A DNA stretch of 64,000 nt from Pholis gunnellus (Eukaryota; Chordata; Actinopteri; Perciformes; Pholidae). Both the position numbers and the translations under genes were made by a program. Position 1 is the stretch's first letter, and each line of letters begins with the position of its first letter. Of the stretch, positions 1 to 14,600 are shown one piece after another. The DNA is taken from contig OU342807.1 in NCBI GenBank assembly GCA_910591455.2, positions 12,667,116-12,731,115 of the forward strand, given 5' to 3'. Under the pieces are notes generated by a model. That model ran no database searches. It saw only the letters and a program-made list of their open reading frames with translations, and was not told the DNA's origin.

Positions 1-425
1 TGATCTCCAGAAGAAAAAACTGTTTTTTTCAGTGCAGAAACATTAGAAACTGCACTGGGAACAAGTAGATTTATCAGTTTCCTTTTGAAGTCTGAACGGT
101 TTCAGTCGCTCTGAAGATTGTTTTACTGCAGTGAGGCCGACAGGATTTTGAGATTAGGTCCACACTTCTTTATCTACTGGCCGCAATGTGCCTTTGGGCA
201 AATTTCAAGTCATTTCGGACGCAGCGACAGTGGTAATGTGGCGCTTCAATCCCTCCCCCCCCCCATTGAAATGGCTCAACACTTTTCGGTGCCTTTTTAA
301 AAGCTGCACAGAAAAATGTAGGTGAGTTGTACATTTATGACTTTGGGGAGAATCTCGTCTTTAAGAATCCTTTCGGCTTTTATCACTAAAATGATTTTCA
401 GGCTGTTAACCGAGGAGAGATGAAG

Positions 426-475
426 CGTGTGTGTGTGTGTGTGGGCGTGCGTGTGCACATGTCTGTGTGTGTGTG
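426..475. repeat. Imperfect (GT)n microsatellite
   Basis: Alternating GT with a few interruptions (GGGC, GCAC, CATGTC). Simple-sequence repeat in the doc2 upstream intron. Confidence 0.85.
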
Positions 476-633
476 TTAAAGGACTACCAACATGATATCA
501 GTGCCAGGTCTAGTCTCTCTCTCAATTTCTTCCCTCTATCGCTCTGTCCCTCTGTCAGGCTTCTTAATAGACTTTCACTGTCCTCGGCTGTGGGGAGATA
601 GGGACAGATATAGGACTTGATTTGGTATTGGAT

Positions 634-653
634 GGGGGGGGGGGGGGGGGGGG
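634..653. repeat. Poly-G run of 20
   Basis: Twenty consecutive G on the + strand. The length is likely to vary or be a sequencing artefact, and the run could form a G-quadruplex. Confidence 0.85.
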
Positions 654-766
654 CGAGGCTGAGATTGTCTGCTGGATGCCTCAGGTGAAATATATGTATG
701 TCTGGTACTATGGAGGGGGAAAAAAAACTTTGATTAGGTGTTAGATGTCAGGACGAGTGATATTTT

Positions 767-1125
767 TGGTTGGTGTTTCCATTTGAATTGCTAGCGGCAA
801 TTTCGGTCTGTCGGTCACTTCTCCAAATTTCCGAACTGAAATATCTAAACAACTATTGGATGAATTGCAGTGATATTTTATACAGACGTGTATGTTCCCC
901 AGACGATGAATCCTACTGACTTTGGTGATCCTCTTCTCTAGCGCCACCACGAGGTCCACATTTTTGGTTTTGAGTCAAATGTTTCAACAGCTATTTGTGG
1001 CATTAATGCATGCCGTGACATTTTGCGCAGGTATTCAATAATAATCATCTACTACATGTTGTCGTTGCATTTAGCCCAAAGCACTGGTGTGCCTTCGTAC
1101 AGCCTCACAAAGCTGCTAGCATGAT
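767..1125 (+). repeat. Dispersed teleost repeat, divergent copy
   Basis: Contains the phrases 'caactattggatgaattgc', 'gatgaatcctactgacttt', 'ctagcgccaccacgaggt' and 'acagcctcacaaagctgcta'. I recognise these as pieces of a repeat very common in fish intergenic DNA. A second, partial copy in the other orientation lies at about 48785-48925. No coding capacity is visible. The family name is not known to me. Confidence 0.6.
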
Positions 1126-2666
1126 GGGTAGGAGAATGATTCTTTGATTCTTTAAAAACATTGTCTGATATTGAAGTTAGATTTGCGTCTCTTCAGCATT
1201 GCTAAAATTTTCCACAAAAATAATTTTCCATATAAAATACTGTATCATACAAATTGACTTAATATATATGTTTATATGCCTAATTAAATAAGTGGTTAAA
1301 TACCAATTAGCTTCATATTTTGTGGCAATGATCCTTCTAAAAAAACTATAAAAAATACCACAGCAAAGGTCGTCCTTGTTGTCATCAAAGTCAGTTTTTT
1401 GTTGACACTTCCTGCTTGTTTGAGACCATTAAAGAGACACTTTCACAAGTACAGAAACCAAGCAGGAGTGCCAAAACACCCTGATTATCTGATGTAACTC
1501 ATGAGGCGGATTTTGTCAGCGACTCCACACTAAATTTGGCACCACTGGTTGAACAGACTCCACGGGCATTTGTTTGGTTTTTAGAGGAATTCTGTAGATG
1601 GAAAACAGTGAGAGGGTGTGAGGAAACGGATGGAGCATTTGAACGTAAGAAGCCAAAGGTTTGGGCGGTACTGGTGTCACATTTCCCCACAACCTTCATC
1701 TCATCACAGACACCCTGCATGTATGACAGAGCAAAGGCACATAAATCATCTGACAGCCGTGGTCATGAGTCAGAGTTACTCTGAAGCTTCTGCTAGAGAT
1801 ACTCATCCTTTATGACTAAAAGGCTGGAACCAGCATGTCAAACGTCCAAATGTCAGAGGGACAGGAAGAGAACAGGAAGAGGGGGAAGGTGTGTGCAGGG
1901 AGCCAGAGAGAAAGGTTGAGAATAGAGAGTGAAGAGCGAGGTAGAAATCAAGAGCAGTGACAGTCCATCTGGGAATATTCAAGCACAGAGGGAATATTGT
2001 AGCAGGTGATGGGCTGTAAAACTGTACTGTAGCTGATGGAATATTCACCCTCCATCAAACATCACCATGAGTTTAAATAAGTGTGCTCTGCAGAGGAAAT
2101 CATTTTACAGAACTGTAGCAATACAGACTGTTTTTAAATTTAGAAAGCAACCGTAGAGAGAGCTGTTGACTCTTACTCTTGTTTTGTTTCACAATACATT
2201 CTCAGTTACACCCTGAAAAGTAACCTTGAATAATAAATGTAACACATAATGTATGCAGATCAATTCATAGAAGTCCTTTTAATTTCTTTTACAAAATCAA
2301 TGTATTTTTAACTGATTACCTGCTTGAAACAATCTCTTTCCTCTTACACATTTCAATTACAACAAATGAGTGTCTGATGGAGTAACAGCCAAGAAGCAAA
2401 TTATTGAAAACCTTTTGAAACCCTCTTTTCTCTTCAGCAGTTAATCAATTTCTTATAATTCACGAGGCTGCTCACGTGAAGCCACCGGGAACCCTGCTTT
2501 TGCTGCAGATGTTGGATTGTTTCGATGCACTTTGGATATATTTGGCGCAGTCTACGAGTAATGAGCAGAGCAAAACAGCGGCGCGGTTCATCTGTAACTT
2601 TTCACTGACTCATGTGATTCTCTTCTCTGTATCTCTGCATCTGTATGTGTGTGTCTACGTGCGAAG

Positions 2667-5600
2667 GCTGTGTGTGTGTGACATGGACAGACTCGGACGA
2701 AATGAATTCATTGGAGAGGTGAGAGTGGCTCTAAAGAAACTGAAAGAGGGCGAGAACAAGCGCTACAATATGGGCCTGGAGAGAATTACACAGGTAGGTT
2801 CATTATGTGTGCATGTGTGTGTGTGACCAAGCACATTAACCAAATGGGTTTCTGTGGACATGTACTGTATATCAAGATGTGTCTTATCTCAATTCTTCAT
2901 GTTTGCGTGGGGACTATCAGTCATCAATTTCAAATACCGCATTATAATGTGTAATAGATATTCACCCGGAGGCTATGGGGCTGTAACCATTATGTGTCTT
3001 TTTCTCATTTTAGAATAAAGAAGCTAACAATCAAACGGTGGAGCAGGGAGCGGTTGTGGCAGAGGAGGAGGTAAAACTATCATCAGCTTTATCATCACGA
3101 TCTTATTATAACCGCTATCAACCAAAACATGGCTCACTATGAGTCCCTATCACTCTCCTATATCTGATACATTTGATCTTTTCAGCAATTGTAATGTATT
3201 CCCTTTTCACCATCTCTAAAGGAAAAGAAAGTTTAATTAGGCGTTTTTTTAATCGGTATATGTTTCTGAGACATGAACTCTAATAGACTATTGTGAAGCG
3301 AAACTACTCACAGGACTCCATATAGGAACATGTTGTAAATTACACCAAGGCTGCCTTGGTTTAATTTCTCTTCAGGATTATAGAGACAGAGGCTAATAGC
3401 TTTTGGTCTCTGATTAGACTCAGATTAAAAGTAGAAAAGAGCAGTGTCATTTTGCTGGGCTTAGATGAAGCCTTTAATTACATGCTTTAATTTAAATACA
3501 CCGGTTGCCCGTATATAAAAAAACACGCTATATCCTAAGTAAAAATGTTGCACAATTGTTTTTTACAATTATTTTGATTCCGTTTTCATTGTATTCATGT
3601 TTTATTTGTGTTGCTTTGAGTGAAAAGTGTTTTGAGAAACTTTACTGACCCTGCTGCAGGATTCCCCACCGTGTATTCACTGAAGAGGGAAACGTCAGGT
3701 GGATAACAGGTGCTGTGTCTGATACTGTTGTTTGTGCTGTGTCCCCAGCGTGGACGCATCCTGGTGTCACTGTGCTATAACACAGAGAAGGGCTGCCTGC
3801 TGGTTGGGATCATACGCTGTGCCCATCTGGCCGCCATGGACTCCAATGGCTACTCTGACCCCTTCGTCAAAATGTAAGTCATGTCTGATATTCATGACCA
3901 AACCTGGTATCCCACAAATCATGCGCATATGCAGCTATTCTGCATTAGCAATTCACAGTGGTTGGATTTTGTTATTGTACGGTGAAAAGTCAGGGTGTGT
4001 AGGCTCATTTAACATTTTCCACTGTAGCTGTAGAAATTCGGGGGAAAAGGTTTAATTTATACATAAATCATTTCAAACGCTGTCTCTGAATCCACCGCCT
4101 GGAACAGCCATGTTTTCTTACTGCATAGGGATCTAAATTGTTTTGCTTGAGCCCTTGTTTTCCTAAATCTCTAAGGGAGCAACTGTAGCACGATCAATAG
4201 AGTCACAACGGCAACAATTATGGGAAATGAATAAACCAGGATTTTCCTTTAATGTCCTTTTGTATGAGAGCAGTCTCACAGACAGGACGGACTATTTTTT
4301 TAATTTAACATAATTATGACTTTTTTCACTCAGATGTGAATCCTTGGGTTGAATGTGACTGTGGTGCCTTTTTTTTCTTATTTTTTTTGCCAACACACCT
4401 GATAGAATATCGGGATGTGCATACACTACTGCTGTATATGGCCGTGATCTGACGTAAACTGATAAACTGGAAAACGATGGCAGTGAACATGGTGTCAGTA
4501 TTGTGACATATTAGTTTTATGTCTATGCGATTGCAGAATAGCTTTGTTTTGGAGATAGTTGAGTTTCTTTTACAGTTTATAAACAACGATACTACTACAT
4601 ACTACATACGTGTGCGCATGCAGTTTGGAAACGGAAGTACGGTCAAGTAATAGCATGTCAAGTTATGCAAGGGCAATAACCACCAAAGATTGCAAATGCA
4701 ACCTAAAAAAAATGATGTACAGATCTGTGTGCTATTAGTGAGTGTGTAGATGAATTAGCAAGTTAGTGGCCAATATTTAGTGGCCAGATATATACATTTA
4801 TTTGGTGAAGAAAACCAAGTGTGTAATGTTACACCGGTGTTAAATTATGAGCATACAACTCACTAGATTCTTACTACGTTATCTGTGGTCATATACAGAA
4901 TGTCAAATACCGCGACAGACTCAGAGCGTTGTGTTTATTGAGTTTTAAAATGGGCGCTACAGACGCAAGCATTTTTGATCAGTCCAGTGGTAGTCAACAC
5001 ATTTAATAGCTTGCAGCCATAGATGCCGCCGATGATTCAGTATAAAAAGTGACTGTGTTAACTGGTGACTCTCATCTGAATGTAGTGACGGCAACTATGG
5101 AAAACACAAACGGAACATGTAGGTGTCTTCGTAAAAGCCTTCAATCCATGTTAGGTACATACTCATCTCTTTTTATTGGCCACGCCAACTATTTACTTAA
5201 GTTACTACGAGCAACAACGGATGCATTCAGCGGAAAGTCACCAGTCAACATGGTCACATGTTAAACTGAAACACCTGGTGTCCTGAAATGTTCGTGATGC
5301 TGTAGGAATTTAGTAGAACTTAAGTCCACTGTTGGAATATCAATTCTGACAATCGAACATGCACCAACCAGACATTTTGATGCTGTTAACAGTTTTAATG
5401 TAACGTTTAGAGCTTGCTATCTCGTCTGATGGCTGCCAAAATAAAACATGCTATGCTCGCATAAGTCTGTGGATTTCCCCCTGAGGCTTGGCAGGGGAAG
5501 CCTCACAGCTACCACACTGGACCGATTCTATTTACAGACCCAAAACATAGAAAACACCAAGTCCCACCTTGCAAATACGAGCTGCTCACAGCTGGAAAAA

Positions 5601-8600
5601 GCGAGCAACATGTTTCTCCAAAGATATAATACTTTTTATGGTTTGTTTTCTGAGGAGTTTCTGGAGGTGTTTTATTACCAACCTCCACATGTTTCCAACT
5701 GTGGGCAGCTCCTCCTCTGACAATAGTGTGCAACCAAAAAGAAAGAAGCCAGGCATTCACTTGTTCCAGCTTCTTCAAAGTGAGGATTTGCTTCTTTACT
5801 TTCTTTCATGTCATTGTAAATCCAATATCTTTGGATTGATGGTTAAATAAATCAATTCACCATGGGCTCGGGGAATTTGAGATTTCCTTACATTTTATAG
5901 GCTAAACAATTAAGTTTAATCAATTTATCAAAAAAACAAATAGATTTATCAATGATTAACACAAGTAATTGTGGCCCAGGATTTGTTTGACCAATAATAG
6001 TGTTCTGGTGTTTAGTCAGACTGAGTGCCTCTCTCAGCCAATGCAATGATTTTCAAAGTGTCTTTCAGCCGAGGAATGACAAAAGAGTCCGACACAATGC
6101 ACACCTGAGCCAACCTGCCTGTAAGGCAGAGGTGGTGACAAATAAAACCCACACAACTCAATCTCTGATCTACCTGGTGCATTTAAATGCCAACAGTGCA
6201 GGGAGTGGGAGAGCTCCCACACAGGACAAGCAATCCTGTACCAAGCTCCAGTTTGCTGAAATTGCTTCTAAAGGACGTTTTAACTGCTCTTAAGTAGCTT
6301 TTAGTTTTGTCGTGGGTTTTTTTTCCCCCGTTGACGAGCTGCTTCTTTGACTTTACCTAACGGCTGGCTCAGTAACTGTTATCTCTGCCTCGTGGTGAGA
6401 CACCACAGGATCTCACTATTAGGAACTCGGTAACGAACACAAGAGTGATTGGATTTTCTTCAGTTCACGCAGATTTATTTGCATCACAATGTATACAAGT
6501 AAACCGAGCTGTCCGGAGTCAACTCACTTCACAATAGCATTGTTCTTTACTTTATACCTCCATTCTACCGTAAGTCCTCCCCCCCTTCGGAGATGTCTCC
6601 TCCTCCTCTGAACTCTAACCGAGACACATTACTCTGTGCACCTCGGACAAGTCATAACAGAGGCTTTTTTGATTAACCACAGTCTCCTTCCCCGCCTATC
6701 TTCTCTTGATTCCGCCTCTGACCGCCCGTCACAGCGACCGGCTCCCGGTCTTGCCCTGCATTAGAAATCTTGCACTACTTGTTTGTCTACGTGTCCCTGT
6801 CTCTGTGACGTGAATAACATATGACAATACAGGCCAATATCACAGTATGAATGTGAATATACATGGATACGTTTCACATTATGGATATGATTGATTTTAC
6901 ACAAATATATTTCAAGACAAAAATACATTTTTCTCCCATAGTTTCTTCAGTGGATCCAACATAGTGTGATGGGAATACAGTGATTGAAGGTTCAGTCAGT
7001 TACTTGACTTGGTTTTGATCCCTTTGACCAAGATAATGTTTGTTTAAGGCCTGAGGATGATGATAACAGATGCAGGAAGGTAAATGGATTAGTATCCTCT
7101 TAATGTAGGTTTAAAGCTGAAACCAGCTTCTGCCAGCAGCACGTAAGTGAATGTGCACCCGTGTCATTCAGAGACTTTTGTTTGGCTGTTGTTGTTTTCT
7201 TTTATACTTTGCAATTACATTTATCATTATATGTATTTTTTTCTTTCCTATTTTCAAGCAACCTCTTGACAGGAGATTTGATCAATTGATTAGCCTGTCG
7301 CCTAGAGTTAGCTCAGCCCAGCTCCCCCGAGACCCTGAATAGGATAATTGGTTACGGATTGTGGATGGATGGATGGATTGATGGATGGTTAGCTTGTTTG
7401 ACATACACAGCTGCATGACACATTGTTTGAGATCTCGGAGGTGTGCACTTTGGCACCTCTGTGAGCCGCTGCAACCTACACCTACCCACAACACCCTTCT
7501 GTGTGTAAATCCCCAGAGAAGTTCACATGTATCATCACAGAACTACAAGTCTAGCTCGACATGAAGAACTGTTGATGGAGAGTGACAGTCATTTCAGCAA
7601 ATGCCCCAAAAAATGTTTTTGTTTACCTTGAAGTGACGAAGCCCTGTAGCATAGGCAGTATGACTTGTTCGTGGAGGAGGAAGTAGTGGGATGTTGTTGT
7701 AGAGCCACAAACAACTTTAACACGAGATACATCTGTTTATTTCCTATCGACAGTCAGTATTGGTTTAAACTGTAGCTACAGATGACTGTCTCCACACACA
7801 CCTCCTTTGTGTCTTTCAAGGTTGCAGGTTGAATAATGGATGAATGTCATGTCGAAATTGGTCTGTACTAGCTCACGTAAGCACACGTCATCATTTGTTT
7901 TGCAGAAAAAAAAGATGGCTTGATTCTGATATAGAAATGTGAAGGAATGGATATTTTTGTAATTTGTTTGCATGTATTGTTAAATAGGTGCACAATTATA
8001 CTGAGGATGTGATCTGAAAGGTTTAAAAAGGCATTTTTCATTTAATCTTGACCATCTTTAACCATAGTGGCGCTGGATCGGAAAACGTCACTGTGTGTCG
8101 TTCTAGAGGGCGTGGATGAAGAACTATTTTGTAGCTTAATTAAGAGGACGTGTTATAGATGAAAGATGGGAAGCAGAGGAAGGGAAGTTTGGTCTGAATG
8201 AGAAAGCTACAATTACTGTATTGTTCATCCATCAGTCTGTTGCGGAAAATATTGAGCAAAACTTTTTCGACACTCGCCCACGGTATTGGGATTTTGAAAG
8301 TCGTCTGAAGTTTCTGTAGAGAGATGAGAGAGAGAAAAAAAAAAAGTAAGCTCACTTCTTGTAAAAAAGAAATCTTTTGCACAGACACACGTGGATATTT
8401 TTCTTCTTTCTCTCCGAGGTACTGATTTGTTCCTCTACTTGAAAAATGATTCCTTGTGCTTTGTCGGATTTCTTTGATGCACAATGTTTTTGAGTATACA
8501 GAAAATCACATATGCACCCAGAGTATCCATCTCTTTCTATTCTTTCTGTCACTTCTTTCTCCTCACACACTACATTTTATTCTTGTTGTTGTCTCGCCCC

Positions 8601-11600
8601 TCTTATTGGGCATTCACCAGATGTTTCTTTTTCTACAGACTCTTTTAGTTTACATGACTTTGTTGAACCACTGCTCTGATCTGATTCGTATTGCTGGCAC
8701 TCAAGTTGTTTGGATTTTCCACTTGCCTGTCTGCCAAAGTTTCCTTTGTTCTCTTTTGTAACAGGTTCTCTGTATCCATCGCAAGGAGCTTAGTTTACCC
8801 CATTTTTGTGGTTGGTCCGTAGAGTATATGTTGCTCTTTTTAATGCATCCTTTTGTGATTTCCACAATAGACCCAACATAATTAATGCCCTGAAGTTTTA
8901 GTGAAGTTAACTTTAAAACACACACAAAAAAATAGGGGTTGAATGTATTGCTGGCATAGGTGAATTACGTCTCTAGAGTATACTGAGCAATTACGTCGAC
9001 ATAGGAGTGATGAATGAATTTGCTTCGGTAGCTTTCTGCCTTACGTCACTGTCAGAGCGCTGATGTCCTGCAGCTGTAACACCAGCAAACCTCTTGAGGA
9101 ATGTGTTAACTGATCTTGATGCTAGTCTTTCTTTATCCATGCTGCGTCTGTGTGTGTGTCTGTGCATTTGTCCAGAGGGCTTTTCAAATTTGTCTTTTCT
9201 CTCAATCAGCCTTTAGAAGCCACTCAAGTGACACAAGGTCAGAATTATCGCAGAACTAATTTGTCGTTCCTTCAAAAGGACAAATTAGCATTCGACGACT
9301 AAATGACTTTACATCCTTCAGAATGACCCGCATTCGTATTCCCTGCTCTTCACACATTACCTTCAACGTTTAAAGAATAAATTATTCTGTCGGAAAAAAA
9401 GACATGTGAAGGCAGAAAAAAAGTGCAAAACATGTCAGATATTTCCTGCTGACCAAGCACACTGCCAAGCTTCACAGTTCTGTTCTCGCTCTCTTTTTCC
9501 TTCTGAACGCTTGTGTGAACTCCTCTGTGCAGCAGGCATATATTTAGCTCCTCTTTCCAATTTTCATATATTTAAAAAAAAAAAATGTTGTCGTCTTTAC
9601 CTCTCAGTGTCATAACTTTAGTTCCGTTTTTTAACACCCGCTCCCTCAACTTCTATATTTTTGTTGTTTCACTGGGATGCTCTCGCTCGTCTGCTTGTCT
9701 CTCCCTCGACTAAACTTGCTGTCAGATTTGATTTAGGTACCAAATGCTTGTGACCCCGGCATTTGGCAAATTGTCATGTGATTAAGTCAAGAGGGTCCAA
9801 TGACATAAAGGGCAAAGATAGATGAGAGATGAACACATTAAATTGTACAGGTACAATTGTTGTAATGGTACTGACCAAACATAACATTTTAGCTTGCGTT
9901 TTAACCTGTCCTGTTACATGACCTGATTTCATTTAATTTAATATGCACATAGAAAACAGCATAAAAGCAAATGTGGAACATATAGTAAAATACTTGTTTT
10001 TGTTTTTTAAGGACAGCAGAGGTCAAAAAGCCTAAGCCATTTTTGGGGACTTTTTTGTTCAGCCAAATACAACAAACAAGGAAGCTCCTCTTCTTAATAT
10101 CTTAGTGCTCATTCTGTGCATAGAGGCTTTCTGAAGATGACACAAAGCTAGTATGAGGCGCCAGCATTCTTGATTTGGCAAACTCAAAGTTATTTACTTT
10201 GTAGTATGACATTTAGCAAGAAGAACGCAGCAATGAAGGATATAGTAACATAATGAGGGACTTCACTTTTGTACTAAAAGGACTGCTATATTGGAAGGTA
10301 TCATATTGATTTGTTTAACTGAGGCTGCTGAAGCCTCATAGTTTAGCTTCTTCTAAAGCTACAAAGACTGTGGATTTTGTCCCCCATGTTTTAAGGTTTA
10401 TTCATAGATGCTGCAGACTTACACACTTACACTTACGTACTTGGATGAAATGAAAAGGATGTAATATAATACAAGTGAGCTAATGACTGTAGCATGGGTT
10501 GATAACATGAAGACAGCATAGTTAGAGGAGTTGATAGCAAAATCATTACCAACAGCAATATATAACACACATTTGGTATGCGCTGCAAAAAAAATACTAC
10601 ATTTTATAAATCTGCTAGCTTGAGGTTTTGTAGAGTCTGTGGCAGATGTTTTGAAGCTGTTGTGCTGCATTAGATTTGAGTATGTTCTTTGTGTGTTCCT
10701 GTTTTATTGTGTCCCCCCCCCCCTTGTATGTCATTCTTAAAGAGGTGTCCTCACTTGTCCGGACTGCACTATATGAGAAAAACAAAATAGTTTTATGGAA
10801 CAGATAGTGTATAGCACAGAAAGCTGTTACTTTACTGTATTTGGCTGTGAACGACCTACTTTTTAAGGAAACGGCCAACAATAACTGAAAAGATAATCCC
10901 CACTATCTCTATGGGCCAGCCTTCCATGTTATGAATTATTCTTCGCATTGAATTTGCTACAGTAATTTGGGTATAGTTTGGTTGCTGCTGTACAGAAAAT
11001 ACATATTTGTGCCATCATTATTATGGATGTTGCTGTCAAATGATGTTTTGTTATTCTGGAAATTGGAATCCCTCGTCTGAACGGCCTCGGAGCCGCATGT
11101 AAAATGTGATTTGGCACAGCTCAGACTGAGATGTCCCTCGGGCTCTCACCTCACCCTCTCACATGCTGCTGGTCAAATAGATGCTTTGTTTGTCCGCCTC
11201 TCTCAATGGATTTCTTTCTTTCTTCTTGTTTTTTTTCTCACGAAGGCAGTGAGACCATTGTATAAGCACGACGTGTTTTAATGCTGATTAGCTTATGGAG
11301 AAAATGACCTTTTTAATATGCAACCTGCGACTTGTGACAAGAAGCTGTTTGGTCACATGTCATCAACTGAACACTATAATCGTGAGTGTTACAGGTAGTA
11401 GGTTTATTAGTAGTGTGTGCAAAATAACATATGCTGTATATGTCCTATCAGAGGGCATTTCACTGTTGAGAATAATCTTTAAAGATGTGTGCAGAAAGAA
11501 AAGTTTCATAAAAGCTTTCATGTGATTTGCACAAATTTGGCCACTGGACAGTTTGTGTTTATTCCCCCAAAATAGCCAATGTCCTTATATTTCACAATGT

Positions 11601-14600
11601 TGAATTTAAGACTATTATACTGTGTTTACTGCACCATCTGACAAGACTAGACACCTCCCACCTATATGCAGATTCGTCAGCTCCTGTTTCTAACCCACCC
11701 ACTGCAGGATCATCATATTTAAATGTTTTAACAAATGTATGGTGAATAATGCAGCAGGGTCTACATGCAATCTCACTTCACAGGTTATTTAGTTAGTTAT
11801 GTAGACATGAGTGGTGAGCAGTTCAACCAAAGAATGACTTCTCCATCTCAGATTGTTTCAGAAAAAGTACGCTAAATAATAAGTAATATTATTGTTTCTT
11901 ATAAATGTACTGTTACCATCATGTGACCCGTCATACCCTTGGCCGGTTAAGCCCCCTAAAGCCGGTGTAGAACCTGAGGGGTTATTGTAAACATCTGGAC
12001 AAATTCTGATATTGAGGCTCCTTCGGTCAATCCTGGTTAAGACAGATGCAAGAATATGTTAATAAGTTAAACTTACAGTGAACCGTTTGTGGGAGGACTG
12101 ACTTGTCACAGTTTGTCACTACTGTAACTGTAGCCCAATCATTTAATTTCATGAAAAATTACATTTTCATCACTGACAACGTCGAGTGCCTCAAGTCTTT
12201 GTGCCACCATTTATCAATTTCTCCTCCTCCTCCTCCTCCTTTCCCACCTCCATCCCTCCATCATTCACTCGTCCTGATTCCGACTCTGAAGCGACAACCC
12301 CGAGCCCTTCTCATGCATCAGCTGTCGGGCCAGGATTCGTCACTGGCTGTGGGTGGGGGTGAGGTCGGGCAAGAAGAGTGAGATATCTCACCGCCTGAAC
12401 ATCTTGACTCGGAATTTATGCTGATGATGATTTCCATTGCCCTTTAGCGATCCTTCTGTAGCCTCTTTACAGGAAGCATGATTACAATCTTGCTGTGGTC
12501 TACTGTCTCTCTCTCTCTGTCTCTCTGTCACTCTCTCACTGTCCCCATCTTTGTTCAAAAGACTTCTGGGTCACAATTATCTCTGAAAGAGTTTTTGCAA
12601 ATCTCCGTCTCCCTTTGTTTCTACCGATCAGCAAAGTTCACTGTCAAAACGATTGAAAAGAAGTAACCGATTTAATTCCTTTGAACTCAGCAATAATGTT
12701 CTGACCTTGTTTAAATGTTAAAATGCGTTTTAGGATCTCTATTGTACAAACCTCACCAAACTGTACATTTAAATCTCTGTCTATATTCTCCCTGTCTCAT
12801 CTAACTCACCAGAAAGTGAATCAGCAAATTTCACAAAATGTCAAACTATTTCTTTAAGTTCAAGCTATGTCTCTATAATGAGGTCAATAATGACCTAAAG
12901 AGTGTTCGAGGTCCCGATGAATCCATGTCCTCTTTAGCTTTTGCTCTCTTTTTTTCCTTCTCTTTCTCAGAATGTTGCAGCCAGACATGGGGAAGAAGTC
13001 AAAGAACAAGACTACAGTGAAGAAAAAGACTCTCAACCCTGAATTCAATGAGGTACAACTTGACTCCTGTTCTACAAATACACCTATCAACTTCTTTTGA
13101 TTTTCTTTACTGAGCTCAAGAGTACGTTCTGTAGTGTATCTGATGAGCATAGCAATTAAGAATACTTTAAACATTCCTTCATTGAATGTGTTCTCAGCAT
13201 CAATCTGCATGTTTCATCTGAAAATCCACTAAGCTACGAATTCAGTTTCTTTCGACTTGTATGTTAATGAATCATTGATATAAATATGTTCTTGTGTGCA
13301 CCACCTGCACAGGAGTTTTCATATGAAGTTACCTTGGACCAGCTGGCAAAGAAAACCCTGGAGATCTCTGTGTGGGACTACGACTTGGGAATGAGCAACG
13401 ACTTCATAGGTAGGCTTAGAAAAAAACTGAGGAGTGGAGGGAAGCTGCAACTGTGCAAGAGTGCTAGAATGAAAGCGGCGCAATTGCGAAAAACATCATA
13501 AACCAGGCCGAGCGTAGGCGGAGGGAGGAGTAAAGAAAAGAAATTTCGGGGAGATGAGGGGTAATTATGAGGCTTGAGGAGAACGATTTGAAAAAGCAAA
13601 GGAGAATATGAGTGGAGAAGGAAATAGAGATGCTTTAGAAATCAAAAAAGGATCCCCATCCGTCATGGACTTGGCACATCAGATCGCTGCTGCTTCTTCG
13701 TCAGACTGCTTAACAGCTTTGGCATGGCCGAATGTGTATATCATGGTAATGGAGCACATGGGAGCTTAGGGAGTGATGGGGAACTAGTGGGGAGGCACAG
13801 TGAGAATGGATTACCACCCTGTGAGCTTGAAGGCCTTCAGATCAAAGCGTTTTACTCTGTCCAATGTGTGCGTTCGTGCACATGAGTGTGAGGCTATGGG
13901 TGGGTGGGTTGTGTGGGAGACACCTAGTGTTTAGATAAGCCCAGTGAGCCATTAGCCCTGCTGGGAGAAAAGGCCATCAGTCTAACGTACGGCTCCAGAT
14001 AACAGCCATTCCCCTGACCATTATCATTACAGGTTTAGCTACAATCAGCCTGCCAGTTATGTTAATTGCGGCTGGGAGAAAAATGACACTGAGACAAAGA
14101 AGAATGGAGAAAACAAGTTGATAAAGAGACCGAGCTAACATTATCCCAGGTCACTTGTAATAGAGTGAGAGCAATAACAAGCGGGCTAAAAGGCTTAGCT
14201 GAAGATATAGAGGATGATATGGTAAAAGGTGAGATTTCAGAGATACAAGGAGGTTAAAACTGAACAGTGAGAATAAATTTGAGGGCAAAAGTACACAAGA
14301 AAACACAATAAATCAAGGGGATGACTTGTGGGAAAGATCGATGCACAAGGAGAGATGGGAAATGTCATCTTGACCATGAATCAAGCTCAAAAATCTGATA
14401 TTGAGTGAGCCGTGTTGTCGTCTTATCCCCAAGTGGGAATGCTTGTTGGACTGTCTGTTACTCAAATTCATCGGTGATCCGACAAGCACTTTGTTTGAAA
14501 CATGTGCTTTCAGGTCTACAGTTCTGCTAGATATTTAGTTCACCACATGTTCTTGTGTAACTTCTGTTTGGGTTGATTGAGCAGCGAGAACTATTGTGCG

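Larger units (their letters stand above)
1..2666. other. Intron upstream of the first visible doc2 exon
   Basis: No coding exon was found here. A search by eye for the expected start of the Doc2 C2A domain (the NPxWNE region) gave nothing on the + strand, so earlier exons must lie left of the window. The stretch holds a GT-rich microsatellite (426-475), a run of 20 G (634-653) and a dispersed repeat (about 767-1125). Confidence 0.6.
3874..12970. other. 9.1-kb doc2 intron within C2B
   Basis: Lies between the FVK-I/M-L-QPD halves of C2B. No exon on either strand was recognised. It contains a solo LTR (6377-6819), a LINE-like 3' tail with (GGAT)n (7270-7388), a CTC repeat (12221-12240) and AT-rich DNA of unknown content. 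The ORFs here (for example at 5448-5850 and 8140-8570) show no family resemblance. Confidence 0.6.
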
